The translations under genes were made by a program, and so were the position numbers. From a filamentous cyanobacterium CCP2 (GTDB lineage: Bacteria; Cyanobacteriota; Cyanobacteriia; Elainellales; Elainellaceae), in contig PVWD01000004.1 in the NCBI GenBank assembly GCA_003003615.1, positions 1 to 64,000 on the forward strand: a stretch of DNA of 64,000 nt. Reading direction: 5' to 3'. Below, piece by piece: positions 34,199 through 43,706 of the stretch; the first letter of the stretch is position 1; every line of letters starts with the position of its first letter. Below the pieces are notes generated by a model. It saw only the letters and a list, made by a program, of their open reading frames with translations, was not told where the DNA came from and searched no databases.

Positions 34199-35656
34199 AT
34201 GAATTGGCGGTGGCGTAGAGTATTTTTATCAGCGCAAATCCGCATTTTGGGCTGGTTAGTGCTGCTATTTTTACTGTCCATTATTATTTCAATTTTTACG
34301 ATCCGCCAAATTCTATCCGCTCAACTCACCGAAAGAGTGCAGCGATCGTTAGAACAAGAAATTGAAGAAGTACAGCGATTGGTAGAGGGGCGTAACCCGA
34401 CGACAGGTGAGCCGTTTGGAGATGATGTTGCTGCTATCTTTGATGTATTTTTATCGCGCAGTGTCCCAGAAGACAACGAGTTTTTTATTACCTTATTAAA
34501 CGGTAGCATCTATCAAACGAGTCCGATCGCGCTCCCAGAAATACTCATCACTCATCCATCATTTCTAGATACGCTTGATCTAAGCCAACCGAAACTGGGG
34601 CAACAAAGCCAATTTGGCGAGACGATTATTTATCGTGTTCACCCCATTGAAACATCAGGTGATGTGCAGGGTGTTTTTGTTGTCGCCCAATTACTGCGTA
34701 GCCAGCAGCAAGAAATTGATCAGGCGGTTATCGTTGCTTCAAAGGTAATTGGTAGCGTTTTAATGATTGCCTTGGGCTTAGCCTGGTTAGCGATCGGGCG
34801 TGTCCTATCTCCCTTAAAGTTGTTAACTGAAACGGCACGATCGATTCAAGATTTTAACCAAAGCCTCACCCAACGAATTCCGGTGCGCGGGGATGATGAA
34901 ATTGCTGAACTAACCGCAACCTTTAACCAAATGCTCGATCGGCTGCAAACTTCGTTCACTACACAGCGAGAATTTATTAACGATGCCAGCCACGAATTTC
35001 AAACGCCGATTACCGTGATTCAGGGACACCTAGAAGTTTTAGGCAATTCGCTCCATCATCAGTCTGATGAACTCACTGATGCGATCGAACTGATGAATGA
35101 TGAGCTGAATCGCATGAGCCGTTTGGTAGATGATTTACTACTCTTGGCAAGAGCCGAACGCCCAGATTTCTTGAACTTGGAACTGATTGATGTGAGCCGC
35201 TTGACAGACGAACTGTATGCCAAAGCAACGGCACTGGCTCCCCGTCAATGGCAAATCGCATCCAGGGCCGCCATCCGCATTGTGGCCGATCGCCAGCGCA
35301 TCACCCAAGCAATAATGAATCTCGTGCAAAATGCCGTTGAACATACAAAAAATGGTGATGTGATTGAACTGGGTTCTCAACTGATACGAGATGAAATAGC
35401 GGATGAAGTTTGCTTTTGGGTCAGGGATAGCGGAGTAGGAATTGATGCGGTAGATCACAGACGGATCATGCAACGCTTTGCCCGTGCTGCCAATACTCGA
35501 CGGAAATCAAAAGGGGCTGGGCTGGGTTTATCAATTGTTAAGGCGATCGCCGAAGCGCATGGAGGACGAGTTAGCATCTCCAGTAAACTAGGCAAAGGCT
35601 CCCAGTTTAATGTGATTATTCCGCTTGATCCTCCCCAGGAGGTGACTGTCCGATGA
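34199..35656 (+). CDS. Membrane sensor histidine kinase (HAMP, EnvZ/BaeS type)
   Basis: A sensor kinase of 485 residues. Helix 1 (~10-30, ILGWLVLLFLLSIIISIF), a periplasmic domain of ~130 residues, helix 2 (~175-200, VIGSVLMIALGLAWLAIGRVL), HAMP (SPLKLLTETARSIQDFNQSLTQRI...DEIAELTATFNQML), HisKA with FINDASHEFQTPITVIQGH and an HATPase with MNLVQNAVEHT, DSGVGID and KGAGLGLSIV follow in order. The ATG at 34199 has AAGGAG only two bases away, so a TTG at 34169 remains possible. The stop overlaps the regulator's start by four bases (ATGA). Confidence 0.92.
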   Translation: MNWRWRRVFLSAQIRILGWLVLLFLLSIIISIFTIRQILSAQLTERVQRSLEQEIEEVQRLVEGRNPTTGEPFGDDVAAIFDVFLSRSVPEDNEFFITLLNGSIYQTSPIALPEILITHPSFLDTLDLSQPKLGQQSQFGETIIYRVHPIETSGDVQGVFVVAQLLRSQQQEIDQAVIVASKVIGSVLMIALGLAWLAIGRVLSPLKLLTETARSIQDFNQSLTQRIPVRGDDEIAELTATFNQMLDRLQTSFTTQREFINDASHEFQTPITVIQGHLEVLGNSLHHQSDELTDAIELMNDELNRMSRLVDDLLLLARAERPDFLNLELIDVSRLTDELYAKATALAPRQWQIASRAAIRIVADRQRITQAIMNLVQNAVEHTKNGDVIELGSQLIRDEIADEVCFWVRDSGVGIDAVDHRRIMQRFARAANTRRKSKGAGLGLSIVKAIAEAHGGRVSISSKLGKGSQFNVIIPLDPPQEVTVR

Positions 35657-36321
35657 GCCACATTTTAATCGCTGAAGACGAGTTTCGGATCGCATCCTTC
35701 TTGCAAAAAGGCTTGCAGGCTAACGGTTTTGCCACGACCGTTGCAGATGATGGCATTCAGGCGGCATATCTTGCCCACACAGGCAGTTTTGACCTGCTGA
35801 TTTTAGATTTAGGGCTACCTGGCAAACATGGTATCCGTGTCATTGAAGAACTACGTGGACAGGGGGTGCCGCTGCCCATCATTGTTCTGACGGTCATTCA
35901 GGATGTGCAGGACAAGGTAAAAGCCTTGGAAGCTGGGGCAAATGACTATGTGACGAAGCCCTTCTCTTTAGATGAATTAATTGCCCGCATTCGAGTGCAA
36001 CTGCGCTATCAGCGATCGCCCCAACCCGTTGAGTCAATGGTGTTGAACGTAGGAGAATTGCAAATCGATCTGCGGCAACGCACGGTTTGCTGGAAGGGGA
36101 AAATGGTTGAATTATCAACCCGTGAATTTACTTTATTAGAACTCTTAGCGCGGCATCCTGGGCGCACTTGGACACGCGAAGATTTATTAGATAATATTTG
36201 GGGCTATGATTATGCTCCTAGTTCTAACATTGTTGATGTGTATGTTGGATACTTAAGAAAAAAATTGGGGCAGGGGGTGATTAAAACAGTAAGAGGCGTG
36301 GGTTATTCCCTGGAAATTTAA
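35653..36321 (+). CDS. OmpR/PhoB-type response regulator
   Basis: A DNA-binding regulator of 222 residues and the partner of the overlapping kinase. The receiver has D9/E10, phosphoacceptor D52 in LILDLGLPGKHG, the switch Thr in VLTVI and Lys in YVTKPF. The C-terminal winged helix has ELSTREFTLLELLARHPGRTWTREDLLDNIWGYDY and the wing KTVRGVGYSLEI. The glycosyltransferase cluster begins 370 bases downstream and is a plausible target (inference). Confidence 0.95.
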   Translation: MSHILIAEDEFRIASFLQKGLQANGFATTVADDGIQAAYLAHTGSFDLLILDLGLPGKHGIRVIEELRGQGVPLPIIVLTVIQDVQDKVKALEAGANDYVTKPFSLDELIARIRVQLRYQRSPQPVESMVLNVGELQIDLRQRTVCWKGKMVELSTREFTLLELLARHPGRTWTREDLLDNIWGYDYAPSSNIVDVYVGYLRKKLGQGVIKTVRGVGYSLEI

Positions 36322-36689
36322 GTACTTTTTCATTTCCTCTTAAAAAAAACTCATTGCTCTTGACTGGCCATCCAGTAGTCTAAAAAGGTAGCTTTTACTT
36401 CTTCATAATCAGAAACGATGGCCAAACAAATTTTTCATTACATTTCCATAGACGATCGATGGTTTGGACAGAATTATGAATTTTTTCTCATGTGTTCTTA
36501 GAAAAATTCCATGAAATAACCATAACGATCGCATAACCTAGTCTTAACCCAACCCTGTCACCCAAATATTTGTTTAAGGCAGTTCAAGTCGTCAGCTTCC
36601 GAGCGTTCCTTCTACTTACTAGTCAAGCGGAATGCTTACTTTGCTGTCTCTAGAAATTGGCGGTTCTCTGTCGCTTAAGAGGTTGAGTG
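36322..36689. other. Intergenic region before the glycosyltransferase cluster
   Basis: 368 bases without a gene, terminator or operator that I can support. The promoter of the downstream cluster is expected here. AAGAGG about seven bases before the ATG at 36690 supports that start over the GTG three bases earlier. Confidence 0.45.
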
Positions 36690-38024
36690 ATGAAATTGCT
36701 AGCCCAAAATCGAGCCTCCAACGATAATAAAATGCCATATTCTGATGATCAAGATGTAGAAGAGGGTGGGTTACTTTGGCAGATGGGGAATGTTCTTCAA
36801 CACCATTCAACCGGAGAAACTCCAACTCATCCAAACCCCTTACGCATTGCGCTTTACTCCCATGACACAATGGGCTTAGGACACAAACGTCGTAATTTGC
36901 TCATTGCCCAAACCCTCGCTCGATCGCTCCCCCACGCTTCCATTTTGCTGATTACCGGCATGGAGGAGGGACGGAGTGAATATTTGCCGCGTAATGTTGA
37001 TTATTTAGCTCTGCCTGCCCTGAAAAAGGAGAGTGATGGGCAGTATCAGCCACGCCGCTTAGATCTGTCGCTTCAAGAGTTAGTCAAGATTCGATCGCAG
37101 GTGATTCAAGCCGCCTTGGGAACATTCGCCCCCGATCTATTCGTCGTAGACAACGTGCCACGCGGAGCCGTGCGGGAGCTAAATCCGACTTTAAAGCAAC
37201 TCCGCACTCAGGGAAAAACCCGGTGTGTGTTGGGGTTGCGAGATGTCTTAGACGAACCAGGGGTGGTGACTCACGAATGGCGACGTTCCCTCAACGAAGA
37301 GGCGATTCGTCGGTATTATGACGGGGTTTGGATCTATGGCGATCCCAATGTGTTTGATCTTGTAAATGAATATCGATTTGCCCCCGATATTGCAGCGAAA
37401 GTTCGTTATACCGGCTATTTTGATCAGCGGCAACGGCTACAATTCCTTGAGCCAAGCGTTGAACCAGATATCACCCTACCCGAAGGTAAATTAGCGTTGT
37501 GCCTTGTTGGGGGTGGACAGGATGGAGCGCATTTGGCGCAGACATTTGCCCAGGCACAGCTACCCGATGATATGAATGGTGTCATTCTAACGGGGCCGTT
37601 CATGCCATCAAAATACCAACAGCAGTTGTATCAGTGGGCAGCAAACAACCCGCGATTACAGGTTTTAAATTATGTCCATGAGCCAACCCAACTTTTAATA
37701 CGGGCAGACTGCGTGGTATCAATGGGGGGATACAATACCACTTGCGAACTCTTGTCCTTTGGCAAACGATCGCTAATTGTGCCGCGTGTGACTCCACGAT
37801 TAGAGCAGTGGATTCGAGCAAAGCGACTACACGATTTAGGCTGGGTGGATGTTCAACATCCTGATCAGGTGACTCCAGACAGTATTGCTCAATGGCTTTC
37901 TCAGTCCGATCGGGGTAATGAACGATCGCCTTTTTCCATTGACTTTAATGGTTTAAGTCATCTACCAAAGCTAGTTCTAGAAATCACAATGAATTCTACT
38001 TCGCATTCATGCCGTGTATCCTAG
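36690..38024 (+). CDS. GT-B glycosyltransferase, MurG/GT28-like
   Basis: A cytoplasmic or membrane-associated sugar transferase of 444 residues. The N-terminal acceptor domain starts RIALYSHDTMGLGHKRRNLLIAQTL, with the Gly-rich GLGH loop of GT-B enzymes, and includes DLFVVDNVPRGAV. The C-terminal donor domain has LCLVGGGQDGA, VILTGPFMP, VVSMGGYNTTCELLSFGKRSLIVPR, the nucleotide-sugar motif shared with MurG and related UDP-sugar enzymes. Donor and acceptor are unknown. First gene of the plus-strand run to ~46.35 kb. Confidence 0.87.
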   Translation: MKLLAQNRASNDNKMPYSDDQDVEEGGLLWQMGNVLQHHSTGETPTHPNPLRIALYSHDTMGLGHKRRNLLIAQTLARSLPHASILLITGMEEGRSEYLPRNVDYLALPALKKESDGQYQPRRLDLSLQELVKIRSQVIQAALGTFAPDLFVVDNVPRGAVRELNPTLKQLRTQGKTRCVLGLRDVLDEPGVVTHEWRRSLNEEAIRRYYDGVWIYGDPNVFDLVNEYRFAPDIAAKVRYTGYFDQRQRLQFLEPSVEPDITLPEGKLALCLVGGGQDGAHLAQTFAQAQLPDDMNGVILTGPFMPSKYQQQLYQWAANNPRLQVLNYVHEPTQLLIRADCVVSMGGYNTTCELLSFGKRSLIVPRVTPRLEQWIRAKRLHDLGWVDVQHPDQVTPDSIAQWLSQSDRGNERSPFSIDFNGLSHLPKLVLEITMNSTSHSCRVS

Positions 38025-38041
38025 TACAGGATGTTTGACCT

Positions 38042-39265
38042 ATGACACTTATCGATAAGATTAAAGTTGGATATATCCTTAAGCGATATCCGCGCTATTC
38101 TGAAACATTCGTTGTTTCGGAAATTTTAGCCCATGAAGCCGTTGGGTTAAACATACAAATATTTGCGCTTCACCCTCCTTTGGATGGACATTTTCAAGAC
38201 ATTATTTCACGGGTACGTGCCCCCGTTAAATATCTTTTATCCAATGATTTACGTGGTAGCACTCTCTGGAAAACTCTGGAAGAAACAAGCGATATCATTC
38301 CCAATTTATGGTCAAAGTTGGAATATGCCAGGGGAGAAGATATCCATCGGGTGTACAAAGCCCTTCAACTTGCTGGTGAGGTTCGTCGTCAGGGAATTAC
38401 CCATCTTCATGCTCATTTTGCCACTTCTGCGACGGTTGTTGCGCGGCTAGCAAGCCACTTTGCTGATATTCCCTACTCATTCACAACCCATGCCAAAGAT
38501 ATTTTTCATGAAAGCGTAATTCCATCAGAGTATCAGCTTAAACTGCAAGATGCGGCGGCTGTTGTCACGGTCAGTGATTATAACCTGAATTACTTACAGC
38601 AAACTTACGGAACGATCGCAGACAAAGTTCAGCGCATTTATAACGGTCTGGATTTACAGCAGTTTCCCTACCATTCTCCTCAACACTGTCCACCCAATAT
38701 TCTGGCGGTGGGGCGACTGGTGGAGAAAAAAGGATTTTCTGTGTTAATCAATGCTTGTAAGGTTTTACGGGATCAAGGAGCGCAATTTACCTGCCAAATT
38801 GTGGGAACAGGTGAACTTGAGGCAGATTTACGCCATCAGATTGTTGAATTAGGATTGCAGGATATCGTGACATTAATGGGTCCACGTCCTCAAGGGGAAC
38901 TTGTGCAACTGATGCAGTCTGCTGCCGTTTTCGCCGCGCCTTGTGTTGTTGGTTCTGATTGCAATCGGGATGGACTACCTACCGTGCTTCTGGAAGCAAT
39001 GGCATTAGGAGTACCTTGCGTTTCTACAGACGTGACGGGCATCCCAGAAGTATTACGCCACCAGGAAACCGGGTTAATGGTTCCCCAGCATAATCCGATC
39101 GCCCTTGCTCAGGCAATTTCACAACTGTTAATAGACGGCGAACTCCGGGTGCAGCTTGCCACCCAAGCTAGAAAACTAATTGAGCAAGACTTTGATATTC
39201 ATCGTAATACAGCGCATTTACGCACCGTGTTTCGATCGGCATCTGCAACGACGGTAGCCGTTTAG
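38042..39265 (+). CDS. Glycosyltransferase family 4
   Basis: A GT4 retaining transferase of 407 residues. It has YILKRYPRYSETFVVSEILAHEA at the start, HLHAHFATSATVVARLA, the donor-domain AVGRLVEKKGFSVLINACKVL and the EX7E motif region DGLPTVLLEAMALGVPCVSTDVTGIPE. The N-terminal signature is that of colanic-acid or exopolysaccharide GT4 enzymes. It starts 17 bases after the previous gene and ends 11 bases before the next GT4 gene. Confidence 0.92.
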   Translation: MTLIDKIKVGYILKRYPRYSETFVVSEILAHEAVGLNIQIFALHPPLDGHFQDIISRVRAPVKYLLSNDLRGSTLWKTLEETSDIIPNLWSKLEYARGEDIHRVYKALQLAGEVRRQGITHLHAHFATSATVVARLASHFADIPYSFTTHAKDIFHESVIPSEYQLKLQDAAAVVTVSDYNLNYLQQTYGTIADKVQRIYNGLDLQQFPYHSPQHCPPNILAVGRLVEKKGFSVLINACKVLRDQGAQFTCQIVGTGELEADLRHQIVELGLQDIVTLMGPRPQGELVQLMQSAAVFAAPCVVGSDCNRDGLPTVLLEAMALGVPCVSTDVTGIPEVLRHQETGLMVPQHNPIALAQAISQLLIDGELRVQLATQARKLIEQDFDIHRNTAHLRTVFRSASATTVAV

Positions 39266-39276
39266 GAGGTATACTC

Positions 39277-40452
39277 ATGCGAATTGCATACATTTGCGCC
39301 GATCCAGGAATTCCTGTATTTGGTTCTAAAGGATGTTCTATCCATGTACAAGAAATTATTCGCGCATTCATTCAAGAGGGTCATCAAGTTGAGCTTTTTG
39401 CGATTCGTTTTGGCGGTTATCCTCCTGCCGATTTAGCAGACTTACCCTTGCACAAACTGCCTCAACTACCCAAAGGAAATACTGCACTTCGGGAGCAAGC
39501 TGCCCTCAGCCTTAACCTGGATTTGCGGTTTGACTTAGAGCTATCAGGACGGTTTGACTTAGTGTATGAACGCTATTCCCTGTGGAGTATGAGCGGTATG
39601 GAATATGCTCAGGATCAAGAAATTCCTGGCATTCTGGAGGTGAATGCACCTTTAATTGAAGAGCAAGCAGCCCATCGCGGATTGATTCACCGACACCAAG
39701 CAGAACAAATTGCTCAGCGAGTTTTTCGGGCTGCAACGTCGATCGTGGCAGTGTCTGAAGCGGTTGCCGATTACCTGAAGGGATATGCTGAGACATGGGG
39801 TAAAGTGCATGTAATTCCGAATGGAGTCAATCCCGATCGCTTTCCGGTTGGCTTGGTTCCCACTTTGCCCAGTGATGTTTTCACGATCGGCTTTGTTGGC
39901 TCCATGAAACCCTGGCACGGCTTACCCACTCTGGTTGAAGCATTTGCCCACTGTCAAGTTGCAATTCCTGAATCGCTCCGATTGCTGATTGTCGGAGACG
40001 GACCAGAACGCAGTGCGATCGAAGCTCAACTTGCCGAACACCATTTGCTACGGGCGGCGCACTTTACAGGCAGTGTAGACCCTGCTGCCGTTCCTGGTTT
40101 GCTTGCCTCAATGGATGTGGCGGTGGCTCCCTATCCTGACCATCCCGATTTTTATTTCTCACCACTCAAAGTCTACGAGTACATGGCAGCCGGATTGCCC
40201 ACTGTCACCAGTCGGATTGGACAGTTGTGTGATGTAATTCAAGATGGCGTGAACGGGTTATTGTATGAACCGGGAAACAGTACTGAGATGGCGAATCAAC
40301 TGATCCAGCTTTATGATCAACCAACTGTTCGATCGCAGCTAGGATGCAATGCACGCAGCGTAGTTTTGCGTTCTCATACCTGGAAACGAGTTGTGCAGAA
40401 GATTTTACGCTTGGCTCAACCTGTTGTTCAGAAAGTGGAGGTACGGGCGTAA
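39277..40452 (+). CDS. Glycosyltransferase family 4
   Basis: A second GT4 enzyme, 391 residues. It has CADPGIPVFGSKGCSIHVQEIIRAF, a classical acceptor-side GSKG loop, VYERYSLWSMSGMEYA, GFVGSMKPWHGLPTLVEAF, VPGLLASMDVAVAPYPDHPDFYFSPLKVYEYMAAGLP (EX7E variant) and a short C-terminal helix. AGGAGG lies seven bases before the ATG. The stop codon overlaps the start of the ABC exporter gene by one base (TAATG), so the two are translationally coupled. Confidence 0.92.
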   Translation: MRIAYICADPGIPVFGSKGCSIHVQEIIRAFIQEGHQVELFAIRFGGYPPADLADLPLHKLPQLPKGNTALREQAALSLNLDLRFDLELSGRFDLVYERYSLWSMSGMEYAQDQEIPGILEVNAPLIEEQAAHRGLIHRHQAEQIAQRVFRAATSIVAVSEAVADYLKGYAETWGKVHVIPNGVNPDRFPVGLVPTLPSDVFTIGFVGSMKPWHGLPTLVEAFAHCQVAIPESLRLLIVGDGPERSAIEAQLAEHHLLRAAHFTGSVDPAAVPGLLASMDVAVAPYPDHPDFYFSPLKVYEYMAAGLPTVTSRIGQLCDVIQDGVNGLLYEPGNSTEMANQLIQLYDQPTVRSQLGCNARSVVLRSHTWKRVVQKILRLAQPVVQKVEVRA

Positions 40453-42311
40453 TGGGTCGTCCCCAAAAGTTGAAAGAGGTTGTACCTGGATTTGGTCGAA
40501 TTCTGCAACGATTTTATCCCTACATCCGCAAGCAGCAAGGACTCATTGCCATTTCTTTTCTGGCTTTGTTTGCAGAAATCGGGTTGCGATTATTGGAACC
40601 CTTGCCCCTAAAATTTGTTTTTGATGAAATTTTTTCAGAACAGGCGGGACGCGAGTTTACGAATCTGGCATTTATCCAATCCTTAGATACACGGATGCTG
40701 CTGATCGCCTCCGCTCTTGCCGTACTGGCTGTGGCAGGATTAAGGGCGATCGCCGCCTACTGGAACACCGTTGGGTTTGCGTTGGTGGGAAACCGGGTAC
40801 TCACCGAAGTTCGGAGTGTGCTTTACTGCCATTTGCAAACGCTTTCTCTCTCCTTCCATCACGGTGCCCGCAGTGGTGACTTAACTCTGCGCGTGATTAG
40901 CGATGTTGGTTTACTGCAAGAAATTGTTGTCACTGCATTTTTGCCCCTCCTCGCCAACTGTCTGATTTTGGTGGGAATGCTCAGCATCATGCTTTGGCTA
41001 AATGCCCAACTAACGCTGTTGGTGCTGGCTCTGATTCCGCTATTTTGGCTAACAACGCTGCGCTTAACGCGACGGATTCAAGATGTGTCGCGGCAACAGC
41101 GAAAACGAGAAGGGGCAATGGCAGCAACGGCGGCTGAGTCGATCGGTGCAATTAAAATTGTCCAGGCGTTGTCGTTGGAAGACAAGTTTGCCAATGTGTT
41201 TACTGGGCAAAACAAAAAGAACCTGAAGCAAGGGGTGAAGGCAAAACGGTTAGCAGCCAATTTGGAACGTACCGTCGATGTGTTGGTGGGCGGGGCAACG
41301 GCTCTGGTATTGTGGCGCGGTTCAGAATTGGTGCTGGACAACACCTTAACTCCAGGAGACTTGCTGGTTTTCCTGACCTACCTCAAAAATGCATTTAAAC
41401 CCATGCGCGACTTTGCTAAATACACCGGACGTTTGGCAAAAGCCACCGCAGCCGGAGAGCGGATTCTTGACCTGCTTGACCAGACCCCCGAAGTATACGA
41501 CTTACCCAATGCAAAGCCTGCTCCGCCTTTCGTTGGACTCATCCAGTTTCAATCGGTGAGCTTTGCCTACAAACCCGGACATCCTGTTCTTCAACAAATT
41601 GATTTTTTGGTCTATCCAGGGCAACGAGTGGCGATCGTCGGTCATTCTGGCAGTGGTAAATCTACGTTGGCAAACTTGCTGCTGCGGCTGTATGACCCCA
41701 CAGAGGGCGAAATTCTCATCGACCAGCACACCATTCGGGATTACACGTTGGAATCTCTCCGCGCCCAAATCAGCATTGTTTTGCAAGACAGCTTACTTTT
41801 TGCCACCAGCATTTGGGAAAACATTGGTTACGGCTCTCCCTCGGCAACCGAAGCAGATGTTATTGCGGCTGCCAAGTTGGCAAACGCCCACGACTTCATC
41901 ATGGCACTCCCTCAAGGGTATGACACCGTAATTGGAGAGCGGGGTGTCACCCTCTCTGGTGGACAACGCCAACGAATTTCGATCGCCCGTGCTGCGGTGC
42001 GGCAGGCTCCGATTCTTGTTTTAGATGAACCCACAACTGGGCTAGACAAAGAAAATGAATACGAAGTTCTGGAAGCACTGGAGCGGTTAACCGTTGGGCG
42101 AACTACGTTCCTCATTGTCCATGATCTGAATTTAGCCGCCAAAGCTGACTTTATTTTGTACCTTGAGCGTGGACGCTTACTGGAACGGGGAACCCATCAA
42201 GAATTAATGCAGATGAACGGACGTTATGCAACGCTCTATCATTTGCAGTCATCTGAACATAAACACGATCGCCGTAAAACTAAGGGAGGGTCAAATGCAA
42301 TCACCTGCTGA
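40452..42311 (+). CDS. ABC exporter, fused permease and ATPase (MsbA/HMT type)
   Basis: A half-transporter of 619 residues that would act as a homodimer. Six membrane helices lie in residues ~20-300, the ATPase in ~355-595. Walker A GHSGSGKST, Q-loop, signature LSGGQRQRIS, Walker B ILVLDEPT and the switch His in LIVHD are all intact. The start is the ATG at 40452, sharing its A with the preceding stop. By neighbours, the cargo is probably a glycosylated lipid or small glycoconjugate made by the adjacent transferases (inference). Its end overlaps the next gene by 17 bases. Confidence 0.92.
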   Translation: MGRPQKLKEVVPGFGRILQRFYPYIRKQQGLIAISFLALFAEIGLRLLEPLPLKFVFDEIFSEQAGREFTNLAFIQSLDTRMLLIASALAVLAVAGLRAIAAYWNTVGFALVGNRVLTEVRSVLYCHLQTLSLSFHHGARSGDLTLRVISDVGLLQEIVVTAFLPLLANCLILVGMLSIMLWLNAQLTLLVLALIPLFWLTTLRLTRRIQDVSRQQRKREGAMAATAAESIGAIKIVQALSLEDKFANVFTGQNKKNLKQGVKAKRLAANLERTVDVLVGGATALVLWRGSELVLDNTLTPGDLLVFLTYLKNAFKPMRDFAKYTGRLAKATAAGERILDLLDQTPEVYDLPNAKPAPPFVGLIQFQSVSFAYKPGHPVLQQIDFLVYPGQRVAIVGHSGSGKSTLANLLLRLYDPTEGEILIDQHTIRDYTLESLRAQISIVLQDSLLFATSIWENIGYGSPSATEADVIAAAKLANAHDFIMALPQGYDTVIGERGVTLSGGQRQRISIARAAVRQAPILVLDEPTTGLDKENEYEVLEALERLTVGRTTFLIVHDLNLAAKADFILYLERGRLLERGTHQELMQMNGRYATLYHLQSSEHKHDRRKTKGGSNAITC

Positions 42312-43629
42312 TTATTTACATTTAGCTCGTCGTGATCCAGATTTACCTGGGCTACAACGATTGCTGGATGTGGATGCATTTGCAGAAATCATCCAGGCGC
42401 AGTTGTCCGATGCTGATTTACGCCAGGTTCGCAGAACTTATATTCGCTATAAACCTGCAACCAGTTGTTTAGTTAGCTATGAATTGGATATTGCTGGAAC
42501 CAAAACGCTGGCATATGCTAAGGCAGTTACGGCGAGAGCAATGGACAAATTAGAAAAGTATCGGCATCGACCAGGTGTGCCTGGATTTTTCGGATTGCAG
42601 CGAACCGTGCTACTACCAGAAAAAATCATTATTTCAGGATTTCCAAATGATAATCGGCTCAAGCAATTACCGAAGCTAACCGATCCATCTGCATGGCAAA
42701 AGCGTCTTCAGAAAATGCTTCCTGATGCTCCTGATTTATGGACAGCTGAACTGCATACATTGCGGTATAAACCCGAACGCCGTTATGTTGGACAGTTGAA
42801 CATTAAAGGACAACCAAAAGCCGTTGTCAAAGCTTATACAAACGATAGCTTTCGACAAGCAAAGGCAAATGCAAAAACATTTCAGTCGATCGCCTCAGTT
42901 CAGGTGATTCCAAGATTAGGACACTCCAACCAGGATTGTTTGTTGGTCTTTCCTTGGGTGACAGGGCAACCATTGAATGACCTGGCATTCATCAGTTCAA
43001 ATTGGGATTTATTTGCTCAAACCGGAGCAACGTTAGCTCATCTTCATCAACAAAATCCTAAACACTTACTTTGCTTGAGTCGTACAGATGAGGTAACAAA
43101 TTTGCTCTCTGTCGCTGCGGATTTAAGTTGGCTCTGTCCCCAGTGGAAAAGACGAATTCAAACGATCGCTGTCACCGTGTCAGCCAATCTTTTAGACTCA
43201 CCCTCTCCATCCACTGCAATTCATGGAGATTTTAATGCTGAACAAGTGCTATGTTCTACTGATAGAAATCTAACGAAAGATGCAATTACTTTTATTGATT
43301 TCGATCGTGCGATTCGTAGTGATCCATCGGCTGATCTGGGTTCATTTATTGCAAAGCTGCACTGGGACGAATTGCGTCAGGCTTTATCAGCAGAACAGCG
43401 AGAACAGTTAGCCTCAGCTTTGATTTCAGGATACCGCACCGTTGCACCAAACCTGGTATCAAGTGAACAAATTCAGCAGTACATTACGATCGGCTTACTA
43501 CGCCTCGCCGCTGAACCATTCCGCTACTGCGATCCTGATTGGTTGAATAAAATTGATGCCATTTTACAACGAATTGAAAAGATTTTATCTCATCTTCCTC
43601 CTAGCTCTTTTCGTTCCCGAATTGCTTAA
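42295..43629 (+). CDS. APH-fold phosphotransferase with duplicated N-lobe-like segment
   Basis: A small-molecule kinase-like protein of 444 residues. The catalytic loop HGDFNAEQVL and the metal motif IDFDRAIRSDPSADLGSF are intact. Two segments look like the start of the kinase N-lobe: residues ~45-90 (YIRYKPATSCLVSYEL...LAYAKAV) and ~160-200 (LRYKPERRYVGQLN...AVVKAY). The following kinase gene has one such segment and is about 100 residues shorter. The ATG at 42295 has AAGGGAGGG four bases upstream and lies inside the ABC gene's last codons. The substrate is unknown; cluster context suggests a sugar or glycoconjugate rather than an aminoglycoside. Confidence 0.82.
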   Translation: MQSPADYLHLARRDPDLPGLQRLLDVDAFAEIIQAQLSDADLRQVRRTYIRYKPATSCLVSYELDIAGTKTLAYAKAVTARAMDKLEKYRHRPGVPGFFGLQRTVLLPEKIIISGFPNDNRLKQLPKLTDPSAWQKRLQKMLPDAPDLWTAELHTLRYKPERRYVGQLNIKGQPKAVVKAYTNDSFRQAKANAKTFQSIASVQVIPRLGHSNQDCLLVFPWVTGQPLNDLAFISSNWDLFAQTGATLAHLHQQNPKHLLCLSRTDEVTNLLSVAADLSWLCPQWKRRIQTIAVTVSANLLDSPSPSTAIHGDFNAEQVLCSTDRNLTKDAITFIDFDRAIRSDPSADLGSFIAKLHWDELRQALSAEQREQLASALISGYRTVAPNLVSSEQIQQYITIGLLRLAAEPFRYCDPDWLNKIDAILQRIEKILSHLPPSSFRSRIA

Positions 43630-43706
43630 CTCTACTTTTCCGGTTCTGATTTGCTGTTTTTACTTGTTCTCATATCTCTTTAGTTTGGCTTACTTTTGTC
43701 CTGATT

